From DATLXU01 sp035575515 (GTDB lineage Bacteria; Acidobacteriota; Blastocatellia; UBA7656): a stretch of 64,000 bases of DNA. Below are positions 8,221-17,050 of the stretch, one piece after another (position 1 is the stretch's first letter; each line of letters opens with the position of its first letter). The DNA lies in the NCBI GenBank assembly GCA_035575515.1, contig DATLXU010000067.1, positions 1 through 64,000 of the forward strand. The letters run 5' to 3'. The notes beneath the pieces were generated by a model, which had not been told where the DNA came from, searched no databases, and was given only the letters and a program-made list of their open reading frames with translations. The translations under genes were made by a program, and so were the position numbers.

Positions 8221-9405
8221 GTGGAAGGAAAAGAACAAGCACAAAGTAGTCGAGTACCCCTCAATCCAGATTTGAAAAGTCCACGCGCCCAGGAGTTCGA
8301 GTCGAAACTCGCTTCTCTGATTGTCGGGCAGGAGCGCGCCGTGCGCCGCATATCGGGGCTTTATCAAATATATCTTGCAGGCATGCAGAATCCTGGAAGG
8401 CCGATTGGAACGATGCTGTTTTTAGGCCCTACCGGGTCGGGCAAAACGCGCGTCGTCGAGGCAGCCGCCGAAGTGCTCTTCAATGACGCGAATGCCGTCG
8501 TTAAGGTTGACTGCGCGGAGTTCCAGCATTCGCATGAGATCGCTAAACTGATCGGCTCGCCTCCCGGTTATCTGGGCCATCGTGAGACAGCGCCGATGCT
8601 CACGCAGGAAAACCTCGACAAGTATCATACCGAGCAGGACAAGCTCACCTTTGTCCTGTTCGACGAAATAGAAAAAGCGTCGGACGCGCTCTGGCAATTA
8701 TTGCTCGGCATATTGGATAAGGCGACGCTCACGCTTGGCGACAACCGCAAAGTCGACTTCTCGCGCTGCATGATTTTTCTCACATCGAATCTCGGCGCGA
8801 AAGAGATGAGCGAACTGATAACAGGCTCGATAGGCTTTGCGCCCGCGCGGGCCAAAGGGATGATTGAAGACGACGTCGACCAGAAGATTTATCGCACTGC
8901 GTCGGAAGCTGCGAAGCGGAAGTTTTCGCCCGAGTTCATGAACCGCATTGATAAGGTCGTCGTCTTCCGCAGCCTGAAGGAGCATCACCTGCGTCAGATA
9001 CTCGAGCTTGAGCTTGGGCAGGTGCAGTCGCGCATCATGAAAGGCACAGGCGAGAAGTTCGTCTTCACCTGCACGGATGAAGCGAAGAAGTTTCTGCTCG
9101 ATGAAGGGATTGATTTCAAATACGGCGCGCGACACTTGAAGCGAGCGATTGAAAGATTCCTCGTCTATCCGATCTCCAACCTCGTTGCCACAGGTCAGGT
9201 GGCGACGGGCGATCTTGTTGTTATTGATTATGACGGGGCGACTGGCAAGCTGGTCTTCACGAAAGAAGAAGGCGGTGCGCTGATTGACCCGTACCGCGAA
9301 AAGCATCCTGAGATGTTCGCTGGTCCTGAAGAAGGGCAAGCGGCGGAAGCAGCAGCGTCCAACACGGGACTTGTGACGGCCCCGCTGAAAGCGATTGAGA
9401 AGTAG
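8221..9405 (+). CDS. AAA+ ATPase of the ClpB/ClpX (Hsp100) type, single-domain
   Basis: 394 residues. I prefer GTG 8221, with GGAG about 9 bases upstream, over TTG 8206. Walker A GPTGSGKT is at residues 69-76; Walker B is VLFDEIEKA; sensor-like LTSNLGA follows; and the C-terminal part (FMNRIDKVVVFRSL, LDEGIDFKYGARHLKRAIERFLVYP) is the small D2 domain characteristic of ClpA/ClpB. There is no ClpX zinc finger and no first AAA domain, so this is a stand-alone class II-like module. It probably remodels proteins in the cytosol. No protease subunit gene is next to it. The last ~40 residues are Ala/Glu-rich and unconserved in appearance. Confidence 0.85.
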   Translation: MEGKEQAQSSRVPLNPDLKSPRAQEFESKLASLIVGQERAVRRISGLYQIYLAGMQNPGRPIGTMLFLGPTGSGKTRVVEAAAEVLFNDANAVVKVDCAEFQHSHEIAKLIGSPPGYLGHRETAPMLTQENLDKYHTEQDKLTFVLFDEIEKASDALWQLLLGILDKATLTLGDNRKVDFSRCMIFLTSNLGAKEMSELITGSIGFAPARAKGMIEDDVDQKIYRTASEAAKRKFSPEFMNRIDKVVVFRSLKEHHLRQILELELGQVQSRIMKGTGEKFVFTCTDEAKKFLLDEGIDFKYGARHLKRAIERFLVYPISNLVATGQVATGDLVVIDYDGATGKLVFTKEEGGALIDPYREKHPEMFAGPEEGQAAEAAASNTGLVTAPLKAIEK

Positions 9406-9432
9406 CGGCGGTTCCGATACGCTTTGTGCCAG

Positions 9433-9460
9433 GCCCGGCAGATAATGAATCTTGCCGGGC
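9433..9460 (+). terminator. Hairpin after the AAA+ gene, possible terminator
   Basis: GCCCGGCA at 9433-9440 pairs exactly with 9453-9460, followed by a T-rich stretch (TTGATTATTT). It lies 28 bases past the stop codon. The T-tract is imperfect. Confidence 0.5.
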
Positions 9461-9571
9461 TTGATTATTTAAGAACAAAGCTCGGAGTTTGAAGTTCAGG
9501 GTTATAAGCGGAAGCATACAACCGGCGAACACTGCTGATTTCGAAGGCCGCGCTCCGAAATCCCAACAGCT

Positions 9572-10798
9572 ATGCAAGTCATATTTGCCATCGTCACGAT
9601 ACTGGGTTTGAACGCGCAGGCTGGCGCGCGCGCAGAGACTATTCGCATTGGCCTGTTCAGCCTGTTCAAGCCGCAGGTCGTTCACGCACGCATTTGGTCG
9701 GGTGAAAGCGCGCGACTCGATCTGGATGGCTCATCAAGCGGCGTTTCGATAGCGCGCGGCGACGTTGTGCGTTGTTCGCTTTCGGGCGGGCGGCTTCAAA
9801 TCAAGGTGAGCGATTCATTCGGCAGAATCAAATTATCGCGTGCGGCAAGCGAAGCTCGCATAAGCCCAGCGGGCGCGACGATGATTGAATTGAGCCTGCC
9901 GGGAAAGATGCGCCGCACGGTGCGCGGCGACGTCTCTATCGCACGAAGCGAGCGACGCTCGAGCAATCAATTAAAAATAATTCTTTCGACAGACGGCGAG
10001 ATGGCCGTCGCTTCGATTGTCGCGGCAGAACTCGGCGGGCAGCGTGCGCCCGAAGCGTTCAAGGCGCTCGCCGTCGCGGTGAGAACTTACATGCTCTCGC
10101 ACCAAAATCGTCACGCGGACGAGGGCTTCGATTTTTGCGACACGACGCATTGCCAGCTTTATCGCGGCGAGCAGGATTTATCCCTCGAAGCCAGATCGCC
10201 CGTAGTCGCAAGCGCGGTCGCCCAAACTCGCGGCGAGTATCTCAGCTACCATGACAAAACGATTGAAGGTTATTACACAGCCGTATGCGGCGGCTTGTCC
10301 GTCACGCCTGAGATGGTCTGGGGCGGCGCGAATGCGAGCAATTATCCTTATCAGCGCATCGCGTGCCGCTGGTGTCGCAAGTCGCGTTATGCCAGATGGA
10401 CGCGCTCGGCTGATGCTGCGCTCGCGCTCGATGCGCTGTCATCAACTGTAGGATTTCAGTTGTCGCAATTGTCGCAGCTTCGCGTCGAAAGCGACGAACC
10501 GAGCGGCTTCGCGCGCGCGGTGACGATTCGCGACAACGGGCGAGAAGTCCGATTGAGTGCAGATGAATTCCGGCGAGCGATTGGCCGCCGACTCGGATGG
10601 AACAAGGTTTTGAGTCCGTCATTCACGATTGAGCGTCAGGGTCGTTTGATGATTTTTCATGGGCGCGGATTCGGCAGTCAGATAGGGTTGTGTCTTGCGG
10701 GCGCGGTCGAGCAAGCGAAGGCGGGTCGCGGCTATCAGAACATTCTGAATTTCTACTATCCGCATACAGAAATCAAAGGCCGAGCAATGCATGAATAA
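9572..10798 (+). CDS. SpoIID/LytB-domain protein
   Basis: 408 residues with an N-terminal export signal (MQVIFAIVTILGLNAQAGARA). The core matches the SpoIID/LytB domain: MAVASIVAAELGGQRAPEAFKALAVAVRTY, then DTTHCQLYRG, then GYYTAVCGGLS. In sporulating bacteria the domain is a peptidoglycan lytic transglycosylase that also enhances amidases; in non-sporulating Gram-negatives the role is thought to be cell-wall remodelling. Start ATG 9572 lacks a clear ribosome site; an inverted repeat (9537-9562) lies immediately upstream. Its end overlaps the next gene by 8 bases, suggesting translational coupling. Confidence 0.82.
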   Translation: MQVIFAIVTILGLNAQAGARAETIRIGLFSLFKPQVVHARIWSGESARLDLDGSSSGVSIARGDVVRCSLSGGRLQIKVSDSFGRIKLSRAASEARISPAGATMIELSLPGKMRRTVRGDVSIARSERRSSNQLKIILSTDGEMAVASIVAAELGGQRAPEAFKALAVAVRTYMLSHQNRHADEGFDFCDTTHCQLYRGEQDLSLEARSPVVASAVAQTRGEYLSYHDKTIEGYYTAVCGGLSVTPEMVWGGANASNYPYQRIACRWCRKSRYARWTRSADAALALDALSSTVGFQLSQLSQLRVESDEPSGFARAVTIRDNGREVRLSADEFRRAIGRRLGWNKVLSPSFTIERQGRLMIFHGRGFGSQIGLCLAGAVEQAKAGRGYQNILNFYYPHTEIKGRAMHE

Positions 10799-11459
10799 AA
10801 CCGGATTGATAATTATTCTCGGAATCAAAAGCAGCCTCAAGGGTTTTGGCGAGTGGCTTGTGGCGTTCGGCGCGCTGGGGCTGTTTGCCATATCGCTGTT
10901 GGATTCGGCATTCGTGCCGCTTCCGAGCGGGCCGGATTTGATAATGATAATCCTCACGGTCGAATCGCCCCGATGGATGCCGGTCTATGCATTTGCGGCG
11001 ACGGCTGGCTCGACCATCGGCTGCGCGTTTTTGTATCTGGTTGCAAGGCGTGCTGGCGCGACTGCGCTCAGGCGCGTGAGCGCGGAGCGGCGCGAGCGAA
11101 TCGAAAACCTGCTGGGCCGCTACGATATGCTTGCGGTTATGGTCCCGTCGGTGTTGCCGCCGCCTTTTCCGTTCAAGCCGTTCATTCTGGGCGCGGGCGT
11201 GTTCAGGCTGAAGCTTCCGAGATTTATTATCGCGATATTCATCGGGCGCGGCGCGCGGTTTCTAATCGAAGGATGGCTTGCGATACAGTTCGGCAAAGAA
11301 GCGACCGACGTGATCCAACGGCATGGATTGAAAGTCTTGATTGCAGTTGCAGTGATATTTATAGTGAGCCTTGCGTTAAAGTTCTATCGCTTGCGCTCGC
11401 GCCGCGCGCAGCCCCTTGCGGTTGACGAAATCAGCGGACAGGAGTCAGAGTCCAAATAG
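10791..11459 (+). CDS. VTT-domain (DedA/YqaA-like) membrane protein
   Basis: 222 residues with several membrane helices (LVAFGALGLFAISLLDSAFVPLPSG, AFAATAGSTIGCAFLYLVARRAG, FIIAIFIGRGARFLIEGWLA, VLIAVAVIFIVSLAL). The 'DSAFVPLPSGPDL' re-entrant loop and 'PPPFPFKPFILGAGVF' motif are characteristic of the SNARE-associated/VTT superfamily. Such proteins act in the inner membrane in lipid flipping or proton-dependent homeostasis. The ATG overlaps the stop of the SpoIID-like gene (ATGAATAA), so the two are cotranslated. Confidence 0.85.
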   Translation: MNKTGLIIILGIKSSLKGFGEWLVAFGALGLFAISLLDSAFVPLPSGPDLIMIILTVESPRWMPVYAFAATAGSTIGCAFLYLVARRAGATALRRVSAERRERIENLLGRYDMLAVMVPSVLPPPFPFKPFILGAGVFRLKLPRFIIAIFIGRGARFLIEGWLAIQFGKEATDVIQRHGLKVLIAVAVIFIVSLALKFYRLRSRRAQPLAVDEISGQESESK

Positions 11460-11466
11460 CTGTTGT

Positions 11467-11498
11467 CCTGAAATAGGCTGCTGGAGCCAATTTCAAGG
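11467..11498. repeat. Dispersed palindrome, GGCT..AGCC family, diverged intergenic copy
   Basis: Arms CCTGAAAT and ATTTCAAGG enclose GGCTGCTGGAGCC. It resembles the copy at 23110-23142 in flank (CCT-GAAA / TTTCAAGG) and core, with a one-base slip in the outer arm and a changed centre. Confidence 0.5.
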
Positions 11499-11672
11499 CA
11501 GCAATCATTTCTCCTCTGCCACCCGCTCGCTGACAACTGGCGATTGCTCACAGGCATCACAGTCATTGAGCAAGCCACGTCCCGCACATTCAGGGTGAGA
11601 TGAAAAGGAACTTTCCCGCACCCTCGCGCGTGTGGTAGCATGAACGACTTTGGAGAAATGGCCGGGCCTTAC

Positions 11673-12230
11673 ATGAGAAAGTTAGCATTAATAATCGCGC
11701 TGCTCCCGCTGCTGATTCCGGGACTCGCACAATCGCGCAATAATTGCTTGCGCGTCATGCCTGTTAATGAACTGACGCGCAACGCTATCCTCATCGCGCG
11801 CGTGAAAGTGTTTCGCACAGAAAAAGCTAGATACAAGGGGCTGTTCAATCAATTGGCGACATTGCGTCCCGTTGATGTTATCGAAGGCGACTTCACGCTT
11901 ACAGAGATTAACGTGCTGGCGCGCTCGAACGAACGCTGCGCCGAAGATAATTACATCAAAGACCAGGAGATGCTTGTTTTCCTTGAGCCTGAGGACAGCT
12001 TATTCCACACTGTGAATTTTCAATATGGTCAATTCCTCATCGTCGGCGACATCGTGAAAGGCTGGCGCGACAAAGCGAACAATGCAGTTGATAAGCCTTA
12101 TGCGGAGGTGCGGCAGGAAATTACGGATTACGTCAAAGCCGCGCGCACTCCTAAGACCGAAGGCGAGCCGAAGCCGCCCGCGCCACAAAAGCCGCCTGCT
12201 CAGCCAGTCAAGCCGCCCGCGATTCCATAG
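11673..12230 (+). CDS. Secreted protein with Pro-rich tail, function unknown
   Basis: 185 residues from ATG 11673, which begins directly with a classical signal peptide (MRKLALIIALLPLLIPGLAQS); an earlier in-frame ATG at 11640 is possible. The central domain (TRNAILIARVKVFRTE, TLRPVDVIEGDF, EINVLARSNERC, DQEMLVFLEPEDS) looks like a small beta-rich fold with two Cys. The last ~30 residues are a Lys/Pro/Ala linker-like tail (KPPAPQKPPAQPVKPPA). I do not recognise a named family. Presumably periplasmic. Confidence 0.65.
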   Translation: MRKLALIIALLPLLIPGLAQSRNNCLRVMPVNELTRNAILIARVKVFRTEKARYKGLFNQLATLRPVDVIEGDFTLTEINVLARSNERCAEDNYIKDQEMLVFLEPEDSLFHTVNFQYGQFLIVGDIVKGWRDKANNAVDKPYAEVRQEITDYVKAARTPKTEGEPKPPAPQKPPAQPVKPPAIP

Positions 12231-12262
12231 CCGCGTTAAAGGTCAATACTGACAGAATCAAT

Positions 12263-13396
12263 TCACTTTGCGCTCTTCACGTCGCGCAGGCTCACGTAGC
12301 CAACTATCAACCCGTTTGAATCAATCACGACGGCGCGGCCCATTCCGTTATTTGATAAGATCGTTTGCGCCTGCGCGATGATGGTGTTCGCATTGATGAA
12401 CATCGAAGCGTCAACCGGGCGCATCACTTCGCGCACTTCGAGCCTCGCCCAATCCTCGCGCGGGACCGATTTCAAATCTTTGAGCATCAGCATTCCGTGA
12501 AGCCTGCGATCACGCACAACAGGGAAGGTTGTATGGTGATTGTTCTGAAGAACCTTATTTATGAAATCGCTGACCTTCATCTCAGGCGGGATTTGGACTA
12601 CGTTGCGGTTCATCACATCTTCGACCGTGCCGCGCCTGACGCGCCACACGCCGTAGCTGCGACCTTCGGTTGTGCCGAGCATAAGCGCGACTATCAACCC
12701 GACAATCATCATCCACATTCCCATCACCCAATCAACGCTGCGGAAATAGAGTATGCCCATAACTATTAGCGTGATGGCAATCATCAGCCCGGCGCGCACG
12801 GCCATCTGAGTCGCCGCGCGGAAATTCTTGTTCAAGCGCCACAGCAACGCTCTGAGCACGCGCCCGCCGTCGAGCGGCATTCCGGGAAGTATGTTGAAGC
12901 CTGCGAGGAATAGATTGACGATGCCTAGATGACGAAGCACCTGCCCGATGCCTCTGTGCGTCGTGCCGTAAAGCAACAGTTCATCGGCTGCGAAGAAGAT
13001 TATGCCTAACAGGAAACTGGCCGCAGGCCCGACGATTGCGATTTTGAATTCAGACGAAGGCTGCGCGGGCTGCCCGTTGAGCGCGGCAAGCCCGCCGAAT
13101 ATGTAGAGCGTGATGTTGCCAGTGCCGAGGCCTTCGGCCCGCGCCATAACGGAGTGCGCAAGCTCGTGCGCCAGCACCGATACGAAAAGCAGAAAGGTTG
13201 TGAATAGACCGAGCGCCCAGTACTCAGCCTGAGTCATCCCCGGCGCTTCGCGCGGCAAAAGCGCCGAAGCTATGGCCCACGCGTAAAAGGGGAATACGGG
13301 CAGCCAGCTATAATGCGCGCGGATGGGTATGCCGAAGATGCGACCGAGATAAATAGGCCGTGGGTTGATTCTCATTCGCTTCAGATTGAATCGCAT
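12263..13396 (-). CDS. Site-2-protease-like M50 metalloprotease with CBS pair
   Basis: 377 residues from ATG 13396 (a GTG at 13438 would add 14 residues). The membrane protease has HELAH (zinc ligands and catalytic Glu) near residue 75 and the second motif NILPGMPLDGG that supplies the third zinc ligand Asp. Several membrane helices follow. The C-terminal third has two CBS repeats (VEDVMNRNVVQIPPEM... and VREVMRPVDASMFINANT...), the usual regulatory module of the S2P/SpoIVFB-like subgroup that binds adenine nucleotides. It probably cleaves membrane proteins within the bilayer. The start is uncertain because no strong ribosome site is visible. Confidence 0.88.
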   Translation of the reverse strand: MRFNLKRMRINPRPIYLGRIFGIPIRAHYSWLPVFPFYAWAIASALLPREAPGMTQAEYWALGLFTTFLLFVSVLAHELAHSVMARAEGLGTGNITLYIFGGLAALNGQPAQPSSEFKIAIVGPAASFLLGIIFFAADELLLYGTTHRGIGQVLRHLGIVNLFLAGFNILPGMPLDGGRVLRALLWRLNKNFRAATQMAVRAGLMIAITLIVMGILYFRSVDWVMGMWMMIVGLIVALMLGTTEGRSYGVWRVRRGTVEDVMNRNVVQIPPEMKVSDFINKVLQNNHHTTFPVVRDRRLHGMLMLKDLKSVPREDWARLEVREVMRPVDASMFINANTIIAQAQTILSNNGMGRAVVIDSNGLIVGYVSLRDVKSAK

Positions 13397-13516
13397 AAGA
13401 TGGGCGCTCTGCAAAGAGTTTACCTTGCGCGGGCACACGCGACAAGCAATCCGGCCAAGGTGGATGACACGCTCCTGCGAAGCTGATCCATTTTGCGATC
13501 AACCGCATCGCTCAAT

Positions 13517-14677
13517 TCACAAGATGAGCATCGCGTCGCCATAGCTGTAGAAACGATATTCATGCTCGACCGCGTGGCGGTATGCTTTCAGAATCAAATC
13601 CCGCCCGGCGAATGCTGACACCAGCATCAAAAGCGACGAGCGCGGCAGGTGAAAATTGGTTATCAATCCGCTCAGCACCTGAAACTTGAAACCGGGATAA
13701 ATAAAGAGGTCTGTCGTGCCTGCGCCGGGGGGCAGGGGTCGGTTGTCAGGATCAGATTCGGATAGCGCGTGGCTGGTACGGGAAGGAGATGAACTTGTTG
13801 ATGTGATCTCCCGGTCCCCTGTCCCCTGCTCCCTGCTCCCTGCTCCCTGCCGACAGGCTGATTCAAGCGCGCGGGTTGTCGTCGTGCCGACGGCGATAAC
13901 TCGTCGCCCTTCACCGAGCGCGCGATTGATTGAGCGCGCGGCCTCTTTGCCGATCGTGTACCTTTCAGGCTCGACGTGATGCTGTTCGACTTGCTCGACC
14001 CGAACAGGCTGAAACGTTCCGTAGCCGACGTGCAGAGTTATCTCAGCTATTTCGATCCCTTGCGCTCGCACGCGCTCAAGCAACTCAGGCGTGAAGTGCA
14101 ATCCGGCGGTCGGGGCGGCGACGGCTCCGCGCTCGCGGGCGTAAACCGTTTGATAGCGCTCGGCGTCGAGCCGGTCCTCTTCGTCGCGCTTGATGTAGGG
14201 AGGAAGCGGCGTGCGGCCTATGCGGTCAATTATCTCGTCAAAGTCGCCTTCGCTTTCAAAGCGAACGATGCGGCGACCCATCTCGCGCCACTCGATTACT
14301 TCAGCCGTGAGCTTGCCGCGCGCGAACTCGATGCGCGCTCCCGGCAGCAATGATTTGCCGGGTCGCACCAGAGCTTCCCAAACTAAAGGCTCGATGCGCT
14401 GCACCAGAAAAACTTCGACGCGCCCGCCTAAGACAGTCTCGCCTCGCGGAGTTTTTCTGAGCCTCCTGCCTATAAGCCGCGCGGGAAAGACTCGCGTGTT
14501 GTTGACGACGAGCAAATCGCCCGCTCTGAGATAATCGGGCAATTGTTCAAAGATTGAATCCGTCAGCGCGCCGCTTTTGCGATCAACAACGAGCAAGCGC
14601 GAGCGGTCGCGCCGCGCCGACGGTTCTTGCGCGATTAATCTTTCAGGAAGCTCGTAGTCGAAATCAGAGACCAGCAT
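13517..14677 (-). CDS. queA: tRNA preQ1(34) S-adenosylmethionine ribosyltransferase-isomerase, with insertion
   Basis: 386 residues from ATG 14677 (MLVSDFDYELPERLIAQEP). QueA transfers and isomerises the ribosyl moiety of SAM to preQ1 in tRNA, the penultimate step of queuosine synthesis. Family motifs are clear: DLLVVNNTRVFPARL, AAPTAGLHFT, HVGYGTFQPV, GTTTTRALES, LITNFHLPRSSLLMLVSAFAG. The family is usually about 340-350 residues. The excess falls at residues ~275-317, a low-complexity Gly/Ser/Thr/Arg stretch encoded by the heptamer array at 13726-13852 and placed between GTTTTRALES and TDLFIYPG. The frame is kept through it, so the enzyme may be functional with a surface loop. Confidence 0.93.
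   Translation of the reverse strand: MLVSDFDYELPERLIAQEPSARRDRSRLLVVDRKSGALTDSIFEQLPDYLRAGDLLVVNNTRVFPARLIGRRLRKTPRGETVLGGRVEVFLVQRIEPLVWEALVRPGKSLLPGARIEFARGKLTAEVIEWREMGRRIVRFESEGDFDEIIDRIGRTPLPPYIKRDEEDRLDAERYQTVYARERGAVAAPTAGLHFTPELLERVRAQGIEIAEITLHVGYGTFQPVRVEQVEQHHVEPERYTIGKEAARSINRALGEGRRVIAVGTTTTRALESACRQGAGSREQGTGDREITSTSSSPSRTSHALSESDPDNRPLPPGAGTTDLFIYPGFKFQVLSGLITNFHLPRSSLLMLVSAFAGRDLILKAYRHAVEHEYRFYSYGDAMLIL
13726..13852. repeat. Heptamer array with inverted arms, inside queA
   Basis: Six 7-base units run from 13811 to 13852 (CCTGCTC three times, flanked by CCGGTCC, CCTGTCC and CCTGCCG). A complementary G-rich arm (GCAGGGG, TCGGTTG, TCAGGAT) starts near 13731. The whole lies within the queA reading frame without breaking it. 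Confidence 0.75.
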
Positions 14678-14682
14678 ACGTT

Positions 14683-14790
14683 GCGATGTGGCGACGCGGA
14701 GACGCAGCGGCACAGCGAAAATGATCAAAGCTGGAGATTACCCTCTCGAATCTCCGTCCCTCCGCGTCCTTGCGCATCCGCGTCTTTTTC
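14683..14790. repeat. Heptamer array with inverted arms, between queA and yihY
   Basis: Left arm GTGGCGA, CGCGGAG, ACGCAGC at about 14690-14710; right arm TCTCCGT, CCCTCCG, CGTCCTT, GCGCATC at about 14752-14782. The right arm overlaps the last ~20 codons of the yihY-like gene (DADAQGRGGTEIREG), so those residues are repeat-derived. Confidence 0.6.
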
Positions 14791-15687
14791 AACTACCTCC
14801 TCAACCGGCAACTCATCTGCGCTGCGATGAGGCGACTTATAAGATGCCTTCAAAAGATGATCGCGGTGAAGCAGCGCGGTGAATTGCGCGCCGAAAAGCA
14901 ATATCACGCTCGACAGGTAAACCCACGACAGCAGAGCCACGCCCGCGCCAATCGAACCGTACAGCAAATCGTAATGGAAATATGGCAGCAAGGAAGCGAA
15001 CCCGAACTTCGCGCCTTCCCACAGCACGCCCGCGATTGTCGCTCCCACGAGCGCCTCTGTAAGCACAACGCGCGTGTTGGGCAGAAACTTGTAGAGCACC
15101 GTAAACAAAATTATGGTGACGGCAACGCTGATTATGATAAATATCACTTGCCACGCCAGCCCCGCGAGCCAGGCAAGCTCAGGCCCTAATTGCAGAGGCA
15201 GACGTTCTGCCGCAGCCCGCAATCCGGTTACAAGCGTCGTGAAGATAGCCGATGCGCCAAGCAGCGCCCAGACCAAAGTCATAACGGCCATGTTCACCGC
15301 GCGACCATGCAGAAAAGAGCGCGGCGACGTGCCCCACACGCGATTGAGCGCCTTCTCGATAACAGTGAACAACCACGAGGCAGCCCACAGCACGACTATC
15401 AAACAGCTAATTATTAATCCCGTTGAGATGTTCGATATGGATTCGAGGTTCTTGCGAATGAAGCTTTGAGCGCCGGGCAGAAAGCCAAGAACTTGGCTCA
15501 CGAGGTATCTTTCGACAGTTTGCGGCCCGAGCACATAGTTGCCGATGGTTATCAACAACAGCAGCATCGGAAACAACACCAACATCGAGAAATACGACGC
15601 GGCAGCGGCAGACGTAGTCAAATCGTTATCCATGAACGCAACGAAGCTGCGCGTGAGTATCTTTCGTTTGTGCATCTTCTCCGCCAT
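14725..15687 (-). CDS. YihY/BrkB-family integral membrane protein
   Basis: 320 residues. About six membrane helices are visible, including AASYFSMLVLFPMLLLLITIG, TGLIISCLIVVLWAASWLFTVIEKALNRVWG and GSIGAGVALLSWVYLSSVILLFGAQF. The motif 'AASYFSMLVLFPMLL' and the terminal 'YLSSVILLFGAQFTA' are typical of the UPF0761/YihY family, once called RNase BN in error. The role in the inner membrane is not established for this family. The C-terminal ~20 residues come from a heptamer array. The start MAEKMHKRKILTRSF is chosen as the longest plausible frame. Confidence 0.85.
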   Translation of the reverse strand: MAEKMHKRKILTRSFVAFMDNDLTTSAAAASYFSMLVLFPMLLLLITIGNYVLGPQTVERYLVSQVLGFLPGAQSFIRKNLESISNISTGLIISCLIVVLWAASWLFTVIEKALNRVWGTSPRSFLHGRAVNMAVMTLVWALLGASAIFTTLVTGLRAAAERLPLQLGPELAWLAGLAWQVIFIIISVAVTIILFTVLYKFLPNTRVVLTEALVGATIAGVLWEGAKFGFASLLPYFHYDLLYGSIGAGVALLSWVYLSSVILLFGAQFTALLHRDHLLKASYKSPHRSADELPVEEVVEKDADAQGRGGTEIREGNLQL

Positions 15688-15757
15688 AGCACCGAGCGCC
15701 GTTTGCTCCTCCCATTGAATTTTATGTGCCTACCAGTTGATTGGCAAAGCAACGATC

Positions 15758-15887
15758 GGGAATCGGAAGTCAGGGGCCAGATAGAAGGCGCAAGGCAACA
15801 GGCAGCCGCTTTAGCATGTTTTTTGCTCTCTGCCGTTTGCTGCTTTCCGCCTTCTATCTTCTTCTCACTGACCCCTGACTCCTGCTG
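15758..15887. repeat. Heptamer array with long inverted arms
   Basis: Left arm units GAAGTCA, GGGGCCA, GATAGAA, GGCGCAA, GGCAACA, GGCAGCC; right arm units TCTGCCG, TTTGCTG, CTTTCCG, CCTTCTA, TCTTCTT, CTCACTG, ACCCCTG, ACTCCTG. The arms are approximate reverse complements around a T-rich centre. It fills the divergent gap between the YihY-like gene and the oxidase gene, directly against the start at 15906. Confidence 0.8.
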
Positions 15888-15905
15888 TGATACAATCGCG
15901 GCTGC

Positions 15906-17033
15906 ATGGAAACGTTCGACTGCGTGATAACTGGCGCGGGGATTATGGGCGCGGCTGCGGCCTGTGAAGCCGCGCGCGAGGGCGCACGTGTCGCGCTAAT
16001 GGATCAGACCGCGATTCCTAACCCGCGAGCCGCGTCCGTAGATCATTCAAAAGTATTTCGTTTCGCGTATCCAGACTCGCTCTACGTTCGGCTGGCAATT
16101 GACGCGCTCGCGCGATGGCGCGCGCTTGAACAGGAAACGGGTGCGCGACTGTTGACTGAAACTGGATTGTTGATGATAGGCCAGACTTCGTCAGCGTTTG
16201 AAATTCAATCTTTTGAAACGCTGCGCTCGCTTGGCTGCGAAGCCGAGATGCTTGATGGTCGCGAAGCGACGCGGCGATTCCCTCAGTTCAACGCCGATGC
16301 TTTTCCTTTTGCGGTTTATGATCCAAGCGGCGCGATTCTTCAGGCAGAGCAAGCCCTGCGCGCTCTTGTTAAGCTTGCTCGTAATCGCGGCGTGACCGTT
16401 ATCGAAAATCAGCGAGCAGTTGAAATCAAACAGAGAGAGAGCAAGCGCGTGTTGATTGTGAGCGACGGCGGCAAGAAGCTTAAGTGCAAGCGGGCGATGA
16501 TCGCTTCAGGTCCGTGGACGCGAAAGCTGCTCCCCGTTCTGGATGATAAACTCACGACTACGCTTCAGGAGATTGTTTATTTCGAGCCGCACGATTCGCA
16601 AATGAATTTCGAGCCGGGCGCGTTTCCGATCTTCATCGAGCTTACGAGCGGGTTTTATGGCTTCCCTGTTCATCACGCGAGGGCGATGAAGATAGCCAAT
16701 CATCACAAAGGCCCGCCAATTGATCCATATTCATTTGACGAGCAGGTTAGTGATGATTTTATTCAAAGGTGCCGCGCGTTCTTTTCCGAGTTCATTCCGC
16801 ATCTCGCCGAGGCAACGGTGAAAGAGACTCGCGTGTGCATATACAATAACACGAGGGATGACGACTTTATCATTGACTGGCACACGGAGATTGAAAACGC
16901 GCTCATCGTGACGGGCTTTTCAGGTCACGGCTTCAAGTTCGCAACGACCATTGGCCGCATCGGCGCAGAGCTATTGCTTTCAGGCCGGACCGAATTCGAC
17001 ATCGAGCGATTCAGCCTCGCGCGATTCCGTTAA
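15906..17033 (+). CDS. FAD-dependent oxidoreductase (DAO family, sarcosine/N-methyltryptophan oxidase-like)
   Basis: 375 residues. An N-terminal Rossmann FAD motif (VITGAGIMGAAAACEAAREGARVALMDQ) and the C-terminal 'IVTGFSGHGFKFATTIGRIGAELL' signature identify the monomeric sarcosine oxidase/SolA branch of the D-amino-acid oxidase family. In that branch a Cys near residue 310 carries covalent FAD; here a Cys is present in 'ETRVCIYNNTRDDDFIIDWH', consistent with covalent flavin. It would oxidise a secondary amine or N-methyl amino acid with production of H2O2. The substrate is not predictable. The bicupin gene starts 17 bases later on the same strand. Confidence 0.85.
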   Translation: METFDCVITGAGIMGAAAACEAAREGARVALMDQTAIPNPRAASVDHSKVFRFAYPDSLYVRLAIDALARWRALEQETGARLLTETGLLMIGQTSSAFEIQSFETLRSLGCEAEMLDGREATRRFPQFNADAFPFAVYDPSGAILQAEQALRALVKLARNRGVTVIENQRAVEIKQRESKRVLIVSDGGKKLKCKRAMIASGPWTRKLLPVLDDKLTTTLQEIVYFEPHDSQMNFEPGAFPIFIELTSGFYGFPVHHARAMKIANHHKGPPIDPYSFDEQVSDDFIQRCRAFFSEFIPHLAEATVKETRVCIYNNTRDDDFIIDWHTEIENALIVTGFSGHGFKFATTIGRIGAELLLSGRTEFDIERFSLARFR

Positions 17034-17050
17034 AAAGAGCAGGCGACAAA

